A stretch of DNA of 64,000 bases from Nocardia aurea (GCF_003123685.1 NZ_QCYJ01000144.1:103490-167489); one strand, 5' to 3'; positions 1 through 9,220 are shown, counted from the stretch's first letter. Translations and numbers: made by a program. The notes: generated from the sequence alone by a model not told the origin.

Positions 1-1323
1 GCGGATGACCATGTCCTTGATCCGGCCGGTGACCGCGAGATATCTGTCCTGGTCCATCACGCCGATATCGCCGGTGTGCATCCAGCGTGCGGCGTCGATC
101 GCCTCGGCGGTCTTCTCCGGCTGCTCCCAATAGCCCAGCATGACCGAATAGCCGCGCGTGCACAGTTCGCCGGGTTCACCGCGTGGCACCGTGACGCCTG
201 TCGCCGGGTCGACGATCTTGACCTCCAGGTGCGGCCCGACCCGGCCGACCGTGGCGGTACGGCGGTCGAGGCTGTCGTCGCGGCGGGTCTGGGTCGACAC
301 CGGACTCGTCTCCGTCATGCCGTAGCAGATGCAGACCTCGGTCATCCCCAGCCGATCGATGACCCGTTTCATCACCTCGACCGGGCACGGGGATCCGGCC
401 ATGATGCCGGTCCGCAGGCTCGACAGATCCGGTAGGTCGCCGTCGGCGCGGGATTCCAGTTCCGTGAGCACGGCGATGAACATGGTCGGCACCCCGTACA
501 GCGACGTGCACCGGTATTCCTCGACCGCCGCCAGGGTCGCGACCGGATCGAAGGCGGGAGCCGGAATCACCACGGCCGCACCGTGAGTGGTGACGGCCAG
601 ATTCCCCATGACCATCCCGAAGCAGTGATAGAACGGCACCGGGACGCACACCCGGTCGTGTTCGGTGTAGCCGCACAGCTCGCCGACGAAATATCCGTTG
701 TTCAGGATGTTGTGATGACTGAGGGTGGCCCCCTTCGGGAAACCGGTTGTCCCCGAAGTGTATTGGATGTTGATCGGATCGTCGGCGGAGAGCGTGGCGC
801 CGAGCGCGGCCAGCAGGTCGGTATCGGGTTCGGCGCCGGCCATCGCCTCCCATTCGGGGGATCCGAGGATCAGCACCTGTTCCAGCCCGGGGCAGTTCGG
901 ACTCACCTGCCGGATCATCTCGGCGTAGTCCGACGACTTGAATTCCCGCGCGGCGACGAGCACGCGCGCGCCCGCCTGCCGCAGGACGTACTCGAGTTCA
1001 CCGGTCCGATAGGCCGGGTTGACAGTGACCAGGATCGCGCCGATCTTCGCCGTCGCGTACTGGACCAGGAACCATTCGGCGCAGTTCGGCGCCCAGATTC
1101 CGACGCGATCACCGGGGCCGACACCGAGGCGGGCCAGGCCGGTCGCCACCGCGTCGACAGCGGCGCCGACTTCGCGATAGGTCCAGATCCGACCGCTGGG
1201 GCCGTCGACCAGTGCCAGGCGATCCGGGTACGCGGCGACCGTGCGATCCAGGTTCGCGCCGATGGTGTCGCCGAGCATGGGGGTGTCCGAGGTACCGGAC
1301 GCGTAGCTGGGCAGAGCCGACAT
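1..1323 (-). CDS. Acyl-CoA ligase (AMP-binding), C-terminus cut by window edge
   Basis: Predicted ATP-dependent fatty acid-CoA ligase that activates a carboxylate through an acyl-adenylate. 441 residues are visible; the C-terminal lid domain lies outside the window. Motifs: P-loop YTSGTTGFPKG at about 188-198, FYHCFGM at about 231, YGMTETSP at 334-341, TGDI at 417 and the hinge GRIKDMVIR at 433-441. FYHCFGM and the N-terminus suit medium/long-chain FadD enzymes more than acetyl-CoA synthetases. The ATG at 1323 overlaps the TGA of the upstream ligase gene (TGATG), so the two are probably translationally coupled. Chain-length preference cannot be read from the sequence. Confidence 0.9.
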   Translation of the reverse strand, partial: MSALPSYASGTSDTPMLGDTIGANLDRTVAAYPDRLALVDGPSGRIWTYREVGAAVDAVATGLARLGVGPGDRVGIWAPNCAEWFLVQYATAKIGAILVTVNPAYRTGELEYVLRQAGARVLVAAREFKSSDYAEMIRQVSPNCPGLEQVLILGSPEWEAMAGAEPDTDLLAALGATLSADDPINIQYTSGTTGFPKGATLSHHNILNNGYFVGELCGYTEHDRVCVPVPFYHCFGMVMGNLAVTTHGAAVVIPAPAFDPVATLAAVEEYRCTSLYGVPTMFIAVLTELESRADGDLPDLSSLRTGIMAGSPCPVEVMKRVIDRLGMTEVCICYGMTETSPVSTQTRRDDSLDRRTATVGRVGPHLEVKIVDPATGVTVPRGEPGELCTRGYSVMLGYWEQPEKTAEAIDAARWMHTGDIGVMDQDRYLAVTGRIKDMVIR

Positions 1324-3014
1324 CACTTGGTCCCCTGTCCGCGAAGCACGAAACGCTGCACCTTGCCGCTGGGGGTCTTCGGCAGGCTGTCCACGAAATG
1401 CACGCGACGCGGGTAGGCGTGGGCCGCGAATTTCTCCTTCACCAGCCGCTGGAGTTCCGCGGCCAGTTCGGCATCGCCGCCCGGCCCGTCGCGCAATACG
1501 ACGAATGCCTCCAGCACCTCGCCGCGCAACTCGTCCGGCATTCCGACCACCGCCGCCTCGGCGACCCGATCGTGCAGGACGAGCACGCTTTCCACCTCGA
1601 AAGGGCCGATGCGGTAACCGGCCATGATGATGACGTCGTCGTCGCGGGAGGAGAAGCGGAAGAACCCCGCCGCGTCACGTGATCCGGCGTCGCCGGTCAG
1701 ATACCAGCGACCGTCGGCGGAGAAACGCTGCGCGGTGCGATCCTGGGCGTCGAGATAGCCGAGGAACCACATGAGCGGACTGTCACGGGTGTCGATGGCG
1801 ACGCGTCCCATCTCGTTCGGCGCGGCCTCGACATCGGCGTCGTCGGCGAGGACGGCGCAACGCCAGCCGGGAAGTTGCCTGCCCATCGAGCCGAGCGGGG
1901 TCGGCGCGTCGAGGTCGTCGTGCCAGGCGTTGCAGATCACCATGCCGTGCTCGGTCTGCCCGTAGTGGTCGCGCACCGCGACGCCGAGTTCGCGCGCCGA
2001 CCAGGAGACCACGTCGGGGGTCAGCGGCTCCCCCGCCGAGGACGCGCGCCGCAGCGAGATCCCCTCCGGCACCGGCGTCTCGTCGGACCGCAGCGCGCGA
2101 TACACCGTCGGCGCCGCGGCGAAATTGGTGACGCCGAACCGTTCGAGCACCTGCCAGGTGAGCGGCGCCGAGAATCCCGCGTGCAGCAACAGTGAGCGGA
2201 TACCGGAGGCGAGCGGGCCGAGGATCGCGTAGTACAGCCCGTAGGCCCACCCCGGATCGGCGGCATTCCAGAACACGTCGTCGGGCCGGACGTCGAGGGC
2301 GAATTCCTGATAGGCGTGGAACGAGGCCAGGGCCCGCACCGGAATCGGCACCCCCTTCGGCGTGCCGGTGGTGCCGCTGGTGAACAACTGCACCAGCAGG
2401 CCGTCGCCGCCGACCGCCACCGCTTCGGCTCCCGGGTCGTCCGCGGAGTGCGCGGCGAGGAGTTCGTCGAAGGAGAAGACCGAAGGCGGCGGCCGGAGTT
2501 CGGCCGAATCCGCGACCGTGGCCGCGCCGAGGGCGGCCGCGACCCGCGCGCGTTCACCCGCGATCACGAGCCGCCAGGGCGCGTCGGCGGGGATGTCGTC
2601 GCCGGGGGCCAGTTTGGCGGCCTGATCGGCGTCGGCGATGACCAGAACCGTGCGACTCGCGGTCAGGCGCAGGGCGATGGCGGGCGGGGCGAAAGCGGTG
2701 AACAGGGGTACGTGGACAGCGCCCAGCCGCCAGATGCCGAGCAGTGCCACGACCAGATCGGCGGATTTCGACATCAGGGTGGCGACCCGGTCGCCGGGTC
2801 CGATGCCGAGATCGGCCAGTGCGGCCGCGCATCGCGACGAACGTTCCCGCAGGTCGCCGTAGGTGAGGTCGGTGGCGCTGAGGTCCGCTTCGATGACGGT
2901 GAAGGCGACGGCGTCGCTCGGATGCCGGTCGCACAGCAGGCGCGCCGCGCATACGTGCGGCCCGTCGTAGGTGTCCAGCAGATCGCGCACCCGCCGCGTC
3001 AGGTCCGTGCTCAT
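1323..3014 (-). CDS. AMP-dependent acyl-CoA synthetase (acetyl/medium-chain-like)
   Basis: 563-residue ANL-superfamily ligase. The ATP-binding loop FTSGTTGTPKG lies at about 211-221, YGQTEHGM at about 350, the hinge region with YRIGPFEVE in the last quarter, and the C-terminal PKTPSGKVQR carries the catalytic lysine of the adenylation half-reaction. The overall pattern is nearer to acetyl/propionyl/medium-chain (ACSM-like) synthetases than to FadD. It heads a two-gene minus-strand operon with the ligase downstream (TGATG overlap). It is divergent from a RamA-like regulator, whose relatives control acetate metabolism; that supports a short-chain acid substrate by context only. Confidence 0.88.
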   Translation of the reverse strand: MSTDLTRRVRDLLDTYDGPHVCAARLLCDRHPSDAVAFTVIEADLSATDLTYGDLRERSSRCAAALADLGIGPGDRVATLMSKSADLVVALLGIWRLGAVHVPLFTAFAPPAIALRLTASRTVLVIADADQAAKLAPGDDIPADAPWRLVIAGERARVAAALGAATVADSAELRPPPSVFSFDELLAAHSADDPGAEAVAVGGDGLLVQLFTSGTTGTPKGVPIPVRALASFHAYQEFALDVRPDDVFWNAADPGWAYGLYYAILGPLASGIRSLLLHAGFSAPLTWQVLERFGVTNFAAAPTVYRALRSDETPVPEGISLRRASSAGEPLTPDVVSWSARELGVAVRDHYGQTEHGMVICNAWHDDLDAPTPLGSMGRQLPGWRCAVLADDADVEAAPNEMGRVAIDTRDSPLMWFLGYLDAQDRTAQRFSADGRWYLTGDAGSRDAAGFFRFSSRDDDVIIMAGYRIGPFEVESVLVLHDRVAEAAVVGMPDELRGEVLEAFVVLRDGPGGDAELAAELQRLVKEKFAAHAYPRRVHFVDSLPKTPSGKVQRFVLRGQGTK

Positions 3015-3110
3015 GTCGTCTCCTCATCGGTGTTCGTACCGCCGTGGCCCATCGGTGATCCGGGCCACTGCCGTCTCCCCTAGGATGTGGGTCACACCCG
3101 CTTCGCCACT

Positions 3111-3126
3111 ACCCCCGAAAAGGGGT
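3111..3126 (+). promoter_or_regulatory. RamA-type G/C-stretch pair over the regulator start
   Basis: ACCCCCG followed by AGGGGT forms a short inverted repeat (ACCCC 3111-3115, GGGGT 3122-3126) that also covers the only ribosome-binding-like sequence of the downstream regulator. A second small palindrome, GGGT-CAC-ACCC, lies at 3089-3099. Corynebacterium RamA recognises paired AC4-5 / G4-6T stretches, so this is a plausible autoregulatory site. As RNA the same repeat could mask the start codon. Inference from motif shape only. Confidence 0.4.
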
Positions 3127-3985
3127 GAGTCTGTTGACCACCGGATCCCTGCTTCGCCCCCGTGACGGCGACGCGCTGCGTTCGGAGATCCGCTGGGTCG
3201 CGAGCACGGCGGGGGTCCCGGTTGTCTTCGGCGGCGAGGTGCACGAGGACACCCTGCTGCTGACGGAATTCGTCGGCACCGTCACCAACGGATTACGTGG
3301 CCTTCCGGTGCTGCGCACCTCGGGTCTCGGCGGCCGCGTCATGGATACGCGCCGTCCGGCGTCGGTGACCGATTACCGCAGCGCCGCGTCCATCACCCAC
3401 CACTACGACGGACCGGTTTCGGGTGAGGGCATCCGCTCGGTCCTCGCGGTGCCGGTGGTGGTGGCCAACCGCTCGCGCGCCGTGCTCTACGCGGCGACGC
3501 GCGGCGACACACCGCTGGGCGACCGCACCGTCGACCTCATGGTCGCGGCCGGTCGTCGCCTCACCACCGAGATCACCGTCCGTGACGAAGTGGACCGGCG
3601 GCTGCGCATGCTCGAATCGGCGGCGCCGACGACCGAGACCGCGCCCGCCGTCACCGAGGAACTGCGCGACCTGCACGCCGAATTGCGCGGATTGGCGCGT
3701 ACCGCCTCCGACGAGAAGTTGCGCATCCGACTGCACGATGTCTGCGAACGCATGGCCCGTGCCCTCAACGGCGCTCCGGTCGCCGACGCACCGCGCCTGT
3801 CGCGGCGCGAACTCGACGTCCTCGCTCATATCGCCCTCGGCTGCACCAATCAGGAAGTGGGGCAACGGCTCTCACTCGGGCCGGAAACGGTCAAGAGCTA
3901 TCTCCGCAACGCGATGACCAAACTCGACGCGCATTCGCGCCACGAAGCGGTCGTCCTGGCCCGCCGCTACGGGCTGCTCGCCTGA
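3125..3985 (+). CDS. GAF-LuxR transcriptional regulator, RamA-like
   Basis: 286 residues: a GAF-like sensory region over roughly the first 150, a helical linker, and a LuxR-type helix-turn-helix at about 222-286 (LSRRELDVLAHIALG, then NQEVGQRLSLGPETVKSYL). Length and architecture match Corynebacterium glutamicum RamA (282 aa), the activator of acetate metabolism, and the gene is divergent from two acyl-CoA ligase genes. The GTG at 3125 sits directly on the AGGGG sequence. A TTG at 3134 would give a more normal spacing from AGGGGTGAG, so the true start may be nine bases downstream. No receiver domain is present, so this is not a classical response regulator. Confidence 0.82.
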   Translation: MSLLTTGSLLRPRDGDALRSEIRWVASTAGVPVVFGGEVHEDTLLLTEFVGTVTNGLRGLPVLRTSGLGGRVMDTRRPASVTDYRSAASITHHYDGPVSGEGIRSVLAVPVVVANRSRAVLYAATRGDTPLGDRTVDLMVAAGRRLTTEITVRDEVDRRLRMLESAAPTTETAPAVTEELRDLHAELRGLARTASDEKLRIRLHDVCERMARALNGAPVADAPRLSRRELDVLAHIALGCTNQEVGQRLSLGPETVKSYLRNAMTKLDAHSRHEAVVLARRYGLLA

Positions 3986-4017
3986 CACGGCGATCCCACG
4001 CTCAGGCGATCCCGCGC

Positions 4018-4701
4018 TCAGGCGTCGGGCAGCAGATCCGGGCGACGGTCGCGGGTGCGGGCGAGGGATTGTTCGTGACGCCAGGCGGCGACCTTGGCGT
4101 GATCGCCGGAGAGCAATACCGGTGGAACCTCGAGGCCACGCCAGGTGACCGGGCGGGTGTAGCTGGGGCCTTCGAGAAGTCCGTCGGAGAACGAATCCTC
4201 CCGATGCGACTGCTGATTGCCGAGAACACCGGGGATGAGGCGCACGAATGCCTCGGTCATCACCAGGACGGCGGCCTCGCCGCCGATGAGAACGTAGTCG
4301 CCGATGCTGACTTCCTCCACGCGCACGCGACGGGCGGCGTCATCGAAGACCCGCTGATCGATGCCCTCGTAGCGGCCGCAGGCGAAGACGAGATGCTTCT
4401 CGACCGCCCAGCGTTCGGCGGTGGCCTGGGTGAACGGCACACCCGCCGGAGTCGGCACGACGAGCAGCGCGTCGTCGGGGCACACCTCGTCGAGGGCGTC
4501 ACCCCAGACGGTCGGTTTCATGACCATGCCCGGGCCGCCGCCATAGGGCGAATCGTCGACCGATTTGTGCACGTCGTGGGTCCACCGACGCAGGTCGTGA
4601 ACATCGATCGAGATCAGGCCCTTGTCGACGGCCTTGCCGAGCAGCGCGGTGCGCAGCGGCTCCAGATATTCCGGAAAGATCGTGACGACATCGATCTTCA
4701 T
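4018..4701 (-). CDS. trmD: tRNA (guanine-N1-)-methyltransferase TrmD
   Basis: Methylates G37 of tRNAs using S-adenosylmethionine, preventing +1 frameshifting. 227 residues beginning MKIDVVTIFPEY, with GGGPGMVMKP near 53 and the SPOUT-knot segment SIGDYVLIGGEAAVLVM in the middle. The ATG at 4701 follows AGGAGGGT at a good distance; an in-frame extension upstream lacks family similarity. It is the last gene of the rpsP-khpA-rimM-trmD operon. Confidence 0.97.
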   Translation of the reverse strand: MKIDVVTIFPEYLEPLRTALLGKAVDKGLISIDVHDLRRWTHDVHKSVDDSPYGGGPGMVMKPTVWGDALDEVCPDDALLVVPTPAGVPFTQATAERWAVEKHLVFACGRYEGIDQRVFDDAARRVRVEEVSIGDYVLIGGEAAVLVMTEAFVRLIPGVLGNQQSHREDSFSDGLLEGPSYTRPVTWRGLEVPPVLLSGDHAKVAAWRHEQSLARTRDRRPDLLPDA

Positions 4702-4762
4702 CGACCCTCCTGGTCTCCACGCCCGCGCACTCGCCTCGACGGTGCCGAGTGCTGTGCCACCC

Positions 4763-5284
4763 CTACTCCGGATCGAGCAGCCCTTCGGGCGGATCGATGA
4801 CGACGAGCCGATCTGCCAGCGACACGGTGGGCACGATGGCATTGACGAACGGGATCAGGATCTCCCTGCCGTCCTCGGCCGCGCGCACCGAAAGCAGTTC
4901 TCCCGCGGCGGAATGCAATACCTCGGTCACGGTGCCGATCGCGGTCCCGTCGGTGAGCTGGACGGCGAGGCCCTCCAGCTCGTGGTCGTAGTACTCGTCC
5001 GAATCGCCCGAGGGCGGCAGGTCGTCACTGTCGACGAAGAACAGGACGCCGCGTATCGCGTCGGCGGCGGTGCGGTCGGCGATTCCGGCGACGAAAACCA
5101 GGAGCCGACCCGAATGTTCACGGGCCGACTCCACGGTGAAGTCACGAACCTCTTTCGACCGCAGCCGACCGCGCAGGGTGACGCCCGGCGCGAAACGCGC
5201 CTCCGGCTCGTCGGTGCGAACCTCGACGACGAGTTCGCCGCGCACACCGTGCGACTTGGCGACCCGTCCTACGACGAGTTCCAT
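4763..5284 (-). CDS. rimM: Ribosome maturation factor RimM
   Basis: Assists 30S head assembly by binding ribosomal protein S19. 173 residues starting MELVVGRVAKSHGVRGEL, the typical RimM N-terminal beta-barrel, followed by a PRC-barrel half with the YYDHELEGL segment at about 98-106. Its ATG abuts the TAG of khpA with no gap, and trmD starts about 60 bases downstream, the usual actinobacterial order. Confidence 0.96.
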   Translation of the reverse strand: MELVVGRVAKSHGVRGELVVEVRTDEPEARFAPGVTLRGRLRSKEVRDFTVESAREHSGRLLVFVAGIADRTAADAIRGVLFFVDSDDLPPSGDSDEYYDHELEGLAVQLTDGTAIGTVTEVLHSAAGELLSVRAAEDGREILIPFVNAIVPTVSLADRLVVIDPPEGLLDPE

Positions 5285-5527
5285 CTACTGATCGGTATCG
5301 ACCACGTCGACCCGGATGCCCCTGCCGCCGATTCCGGCGACCAGGGTGCGCAGCGCGGTCGCGGTACGACCGCCACGCCCGATGACCTTGCCCAGGTCCT
5401 CGGGGTGCACGTGCACCTCGACGGTGCGCCCGCGGCGGCCGGTGATCAGCTCGACGCGGACGTCATCCGGGTTGGCGACGATACCGCGAACCAGATGTTC
5501 GACGGCATCGGCGACGACGGCACTCAT
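5285..5527 (-). CDS. khpA: KH-domain RNA-binding protein KhpA
   Basis: 80-residue single type-II KH domain with the nucleic-acid-binding GxxG loop in GKVIGRGGRTATALRTL near 46-62. KhpA proteins bind RNA, often with KhpB/EloR, and sit between rpsP and rimM in Gram-positives. Start and stop are immediately adjacent to the neighbours: rpsP ends at 5528 and rimM begins at 5284. Translation of the three genes is therefore probably coupled. Confidence 0.95.
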   Translation of the reverse strand: MSAVVADAVEHLVRGIVANPDDVRVELITGRRGRTVEVHVHPEDLGKVIGRGGRTATALRTLVAGIGGRGIRVDVVDTDQ

Positions 5528-5968
5528 TTATTCGGCAGCCTCGGTCTCGGCGGTCGCCTCGGCGGCGGCCTCGTCCTTCTTGGCGGCCTTCTTCTTCGGG
5601 GTGACGGCGTCGGCGGTCGGCGCGTTGTCGGCGGCGGCCAGCGCGGCGTTGAACAGGTCCAGCTTGGACGGCTTCTCGGCCTTCAGCTTCAGGGTGCCCT
5701 CGGCGCCCGGCAGGCCCTTGAACTTCTGCCAGTCGCCGGTGATCTCCAGCAGCCGCTGCACGGGCTCGGTCGGCTGCGCGCCGACACCCAGCCAGTACTG
5801 CACGCGCTCGGAGTCGACCTCGATCAGCGACGGCTCTTCCTTGGGGTGGTACTTGCCGATGGACTCGATGGCCCGGCCGTCACGACGAGTGCGGGCGTCC
5901 GCGATGACGATGCGGTACTGCGGGTTGCGGATCTTGCCCAGACGGGTGAGTTTGATGCGAACAGCCAT
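5528..5968 (-). CDS. rpsP: 30S ribosomal protein S16
   Basis: Small-subunit protein, 146 residues. The conserved S16 core starts at MAVRIKLTRLGKIRNPQYRI and runs to about residue 85. It is followed by a long Ala/Lys/Glu-rich tail typical of actinobacterial S16. I use the ATG at 5968 (family start, preceded by AAAGAGGC) rather than an in-frame start ten codons upstream. It leads the four-gene operon. A small CTCGCA/TGCGAG inverted repeat lies in the leader near 6010-6030; no attenuator can be asserted. Confidence 0.97.
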   Translation of the reverse strand: MAVRIKLTRLGKIRNPQYRIVIADARTRRDGRAIESIGKYHPKEEPSLIEVDSERVQYWLGVGAQPTEPVQRLLEITGDWQKFKGLPGAEGTLKLKAEKPSKLDLFNAALAAADNAPTADAVTPKKKAAKKDEAAAEATAETEAAE

Positions 5969-6196
5969 GCTGATCTGCCTCTTTCGGTGGTTGGTCACGG
6001 CGCGATTCAGCGACTCGCACGGTCTGCGAGCCCGGTTTCACGCTTGGAGTGTGTGACCGCCGCGCGGTACGTGACCGGAGACGGGCTGACACTGTCCAGG
6101 AAGGACGGTGGATCATTGTGCCAGACCGGCCGCCGCGCCCGGAAATCGCCTCGGTCGGAGCGAGGGTGTCGACCCGGTCGGGGCCGACGTCGTCGC

Positions 6197-6772
6197 TCAC
6201 CGTGCCGGCGCGCCTTCCGTCGACGTCGTCCGGTACCGCAGCAAGACCACACCGGACCGGAACGGTTTGCTCTCGACCAGCCGCAACGCCGGGACCGCCG
6301 CGCCGTCGACGAACAGCCGGGCACCGTGCCCGACAACGACCGGATAGACGAACAGACGGTATTCGTCGACCAGGTCCGCCGCGATCAGCGCGTGCACCAG
6401 CGTGATACTGCCGGTGCTCACGATATCCATGCCCGGCTGCTCCTTGAGCGCCCTGACCTCGTCCACCCCGCGCAGGACGACCGAGTTCCGCCAGCCCGGA
6501 TCACCGAGCGACCCCGACACGACGTATTTGGTCATCTCGTTCAGATCGTCGGTGATCCCGGTTTTGTCGTCGGTCTGTTCGGGCCAGTACCCGCGCATCT
6601 GCTCGAAGGTGACCCGGCCGAACAGCACCGCGTCACAGGCGGCGGTGTGCGTCATCAACTCGGCGTTGATATCGGAATCGTCCGCGGCGTCGTCACCGAC
6701 GGTGAACCATCCCTCGCTCGCATCGATGACCCCGTCGACCGTGATGTTCTGGGTGACCACCAGATCCCGCAT
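6197..6772 (-). CDS. Dihydrofolate reductase family protein (RibD C-terminal fold)
   Basis: 191 residues starting MRDLVVTQNITVDGVIDAS, with the family hallmarks LFGRVTFEQMRGYWP near 51 and SGSLGDPGWRN, and a C-terminal YPVVVGHGARLF segment. Such proteins adopt the NADPH-binding DHFR/RibD-C fold. The true substrate is unknown and they do not replace FolA. It stands alone between the rpsP operon promoter region and a Uma2 protein. A second member of the family lies at 55917-56498. Confidence 0.85.
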   Translation of the reverse strand: MRDLVVTQNITVDGVIDASEGWFTVGDDAADDSDINAELMTHTAACDAVLFGRVTFEQMRGYWPEQTDDKTGITDDLNEMTKYVVSGSLGDPGWRNSVVLRGVDEVRALKEQPGMDIVSTGSITLVHALIAADLVDEYRLFVYPVVVGHGARLFVDGAAVPALRLVESKPFRSGVVLLRYRTTSTEGAPAR

Positions 6773-6910
6773 CTCGAACCTCCTGTCGCAATAGGTCTTG
6801 TCGATCTGGACGCGACAGCGGACAGGAACTCATCGCTGCTACGCCGAAGAGTTCACCGATCTCGGTAACAGGCCACCTGCTCGCGATTCGAGCACGGCGG
6901 TGTGGCCGAT

Positions 6911-7495
6911 TCAGCGCAGAGCAGTGGTGTCCACCTCGATGGGAACGGGTCCGGGCGCGGTCACGGTCTCCCCCGCAGCGGCGAAAACCTCTTGGCGGTA
7001 GCCGGTTTCGCCGAGTCGATAGCCCTCGAACCGGGCCGGGCGGCCTTCGGGGAGTTCGACGACCCACAGAAATGGAACCCGTGCCGACGCGTATCCGGCA
7101 ACCTTGGTGTCCCGCTCTTCCCTGCTATTGCCGGGTGACCACACCTCCACCGCGAGGATCAGTTCCTCCGGTGCGAAACTCGTGCGATTTACGTCTACGT
7201 TCACAACTGCGATGTCAGGGATCACACCCGTGCGGAAGGCTGTGCTGATCCGCACACCTACCGCGGGCAGAACATGGAGATCGGTGCGCCCCGCGCGGCA
7301 CAGTGACTCGTGAAGCAACATCGACAACTTGAACGCGGCATGCTGGTGTGGCCCACCGGGTGGTGGCGTCATGTGGAAGTACCCCAGAATCAGTTCGAGT
7401 CGAGATCCATCAGACGGCTGCTCTTCGGCCAGCCAGTCTGCCACGGTCTTCGACCCCAGGGGGTGGATCATCTCAACCTCGGAGCTCGTCGTCAT
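6911..7495 (-). CDS. Uma2 family endonuclease-like protein (DUF820)
   Basis: 194 residues of the PD-(D/E)XK-like Uma2 family. The core is seen as GVIPDIAVVNVDV near 105 followed by EELILAVEVWSPGN near 125, giving the Asp and Glu of the putative active site. The family is abundant in cyanobacteria and actinobacteria and its role is unproved; some members may be domesticated nucleases. Translation may start at the ATG at 7495, preceded by GGGAGATCGG, or at the methionine eight codons later. Short AT-richer spacers flank it. Confidence 0.85.
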   Translation of the reverse strand: MTTSSEVEMIHPLGSKTVADWLAEEQPSDGSRLELILGYFHMTPPPGGPHQHAAFKLSMLLHESLCRAGRTDLHVLPAVGVRISTAFRTGVIPDIAVVNVDVNRTSFAPEELILAVEVWSPGNSREERDTKVAGYASARVPFLWVVELPEGRPARFEGYRLGETGYRQEVFAAAGETVTAPGPVPIEVDTTALR

Positions 7496-7603
7496 ATCTT
7501 CCGATCTCCCGTCGCGTGCCGCCGCTCAACCGCTTGATTCGAACTCGAACTCGCCAACTGCTCGAATACACAGAAAACCACATTCACTCTAACGTCGCCC
7601 CGG

Positions 7604-8695
7604 TCAGCGGTGGCCTGTTACCGGGCCCGATTCGACGACGCACCCGCGCAACACGACCCATTGCGGGGCAGTGAGCATGGCCGGGTTGATTCGGGGGTCT
7701 TCGCGGTAGACGACGAAGTCGGCGGGGGCGCCGGGGGTGATGGAGGGGCTGCCGAGCCAGGTGCGGGCATTCCAGGAGGCGGCGCCGAGGGCGTCGTGCG
7801 GGGACAGGCCCGCGGCGGTGAGCGCGGTGATCTCGTCGGCGATGCGGCCGTGGCGGATGGAGCCGCCCGCGTCGGTGCCCGCGTAGATGGGGACGCCCGC
7901 GTCGTAGGCGTTGGCGACGGTGCCGCGCACGCGACGGTGCAGGTCACGCATGTGGGCGGCGTAGGTGGGGAATTTGCCCGCGCCGTCGGCGATGTCGGGG
8001 AAGGTGTCGATATTGATGAGGGTCGGCACCAGGGCGGTGCCGTGTTCGACCATCATGGCGACGGTGTCGTCGGTGAGTCCGGTGCCGTGTTCGAGGCAGT
8101 CGATTCCGGCGTTGATCAGGCCGGGCAGCGCGTCCTCGCCGAAGACGTGGGCGGTGACGCGGGCGCCGTTGGCGTGGGCGGCCTCGATGGCGTCCTTCAG
8201 GATCGCGTCGCTCCACAACGGACGCAGATCGCCGACCGAACGGTCGATCCAGTCGCCGACGATCTTGACCCAGCCGTCGCCGAAACGGGCCTGTTCGGCG
8301 ACGATATCGGGCAGGTCGCGCTCGTCGTCGAGTTCGATGCCGAGTTCGCGGATATAGCGCTTGGGGCGGGCGATGTGCCGGCCCGCGCGGATGATGCGCG
8401 GCAATTCGTCGTGGTCGTCGATGAACCTGGTGTCGATCGGCGATCCGGCGTCGCGCAGCAGCAGCGCGCCCGCGTCACGCTCGGTCTCGGCCTGCGCGAC
8501 GGCGCCGTCGCGGTCCTCGTGTCCGCCGCCGTACCGGATTCCGACGTGGCAGTGCGCGTCGACCAGGCCCGGCACGATCCAGCCTGTGTCACACAGGGTT
8601 TCGGCCCCCGGCACCGGCTCGTCGGTCACCAGCCCGTCGTGGACCCACAGATCCCGCACCTCGTCATCGGGCAGAACCACCCCGCGTAGATGCAC
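7604..8695 (-). CDS. Amidohydrolase family protein
   Basis: 363-residue metal-dependent hydrolase. Metal-ligand motif VDAHCHVGI lies near 46-54, and further conserved His/Asp residues occur in TAHVFGED, CLEHGTGL and YAGTDAGGS. I choose the GTG at 8695, preceded by AGGAGG with a six-base spacer, rather than an in-frame ATG fifteen codons upstream. It occupies the position of M. tuberculosis Rv2915c relative to ffh, so it belongs to the conserved backbone. The substrate is unknown; imidazolonepropionase- or prolidase-like enzymes are the nearest guess. Confidence 0.88.
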   Translation of the reverse strand: MHLRGVVLPDDEVRDLWVHDGLVTDEPVPGAETLCDTGWIVPGLVDAHCHVGIRYGGGHEDRDGAVAQAETERDAGALLLRDAGSPIDTRFIDDHDELPRIIRAGRHIARPKRYIRELGIELDDERDLPDIVAEQARFGDGWVKIVGDWIDRSVGDLRPLWSDAILKDAIEAAHANGARVTAHVFGEDALPGLINAGIDCLEHGTGLTDDTVAMMVEHGTALVPTLINIDTFPDIADGAGKFPTYAAHMRDLHRRVRGTVANAYDAGVPIYAGTDAGGSIRHGRIADEITALTAAGLSPHDALGAASWNARTWLGSPSITPGAPADFVVYREDPRINPAMLTAPQWVVLRGCVVESGPVTGHR

Positions 8696-8812
8696 AGCGA
8701 CCTCCTGACGTCTCGGCTGTGTCGAACCTACCGCGCCCACCGATCGGCGACACGACGGCAGAGACCGACCGAGACGAACTCGCGGTGACGGCCGACGTGG
8801 AGGCCGGAGCGG

Positions 8813-9220
8813 TTACGGACGCACCGTCGTCAGCGAGTCGATCGCCGCTTGCAGCGCGACGGTCGCGTCCTCCGCGACGGGGCACAGCGCCCGGTCGTCG
8901 GTGACCTCGACCATCACCTGCGGATTCATCGCCTCGACGATGATGTCGGTCTCGGCGTCGGGATCACGGCGCACGATGACATTGCAGGGCAGCAGCAGCC
9001 CGATCCTGCGGTCGACGCCGACGGCACGGTGCGCCAGCGACGGATTGCACGCGCCGAGGATGAGGTAATCCTCCATATCCACGTCGAGTTTGGCCTTCAT
9101 GGTGGCGCGCATATCGATTTCGGTCAGGACACCGAAACCCTGCCGGGCGAGCGCGTCACGGGTGCGATCGACGGCCTGGTCGAAACCGGTGTGCAGTGTG
9201 GTCGACAGTCCCAATTCCAT
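8813..9220 (-). CDS. DUF302 domain protein
   Basis: 135 residues starting MELGLSTTLHTGFDQAVDRT, with the family's GFGVLTEIDM near 29 and the YLILGACNPSLAHRA segment near 52. DUF302 proteins are small alpha/beta proteins of unknown function, sometimes near thiol/sulfur genes. The ATG at 9220 follows GGAAGG; the upstream in-frame methionine is not favoured. It lies between ffh and the amidohydrolase gene with no overlap. Confidence 0.85.
   Translation of the reverse strand: MELGLSTTLHTGFDQAVDRTRDALARQGFGVLTEIDMRATMKAKLDVDMEDYLILGACNPSLAHRAVGVDRRIGLLLPCNVIVRRDPDAETDIIVEAMNPQVMVEVTDDRALCPVAEDATVALQAAIDSLTTVRP

Noticed and set aside
4622..6868. 748-codon plus-strand frame across trmD-rimM-khpA-rpsP
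   Set aside because: Antisense to four clear housekeeping genes; no family features.
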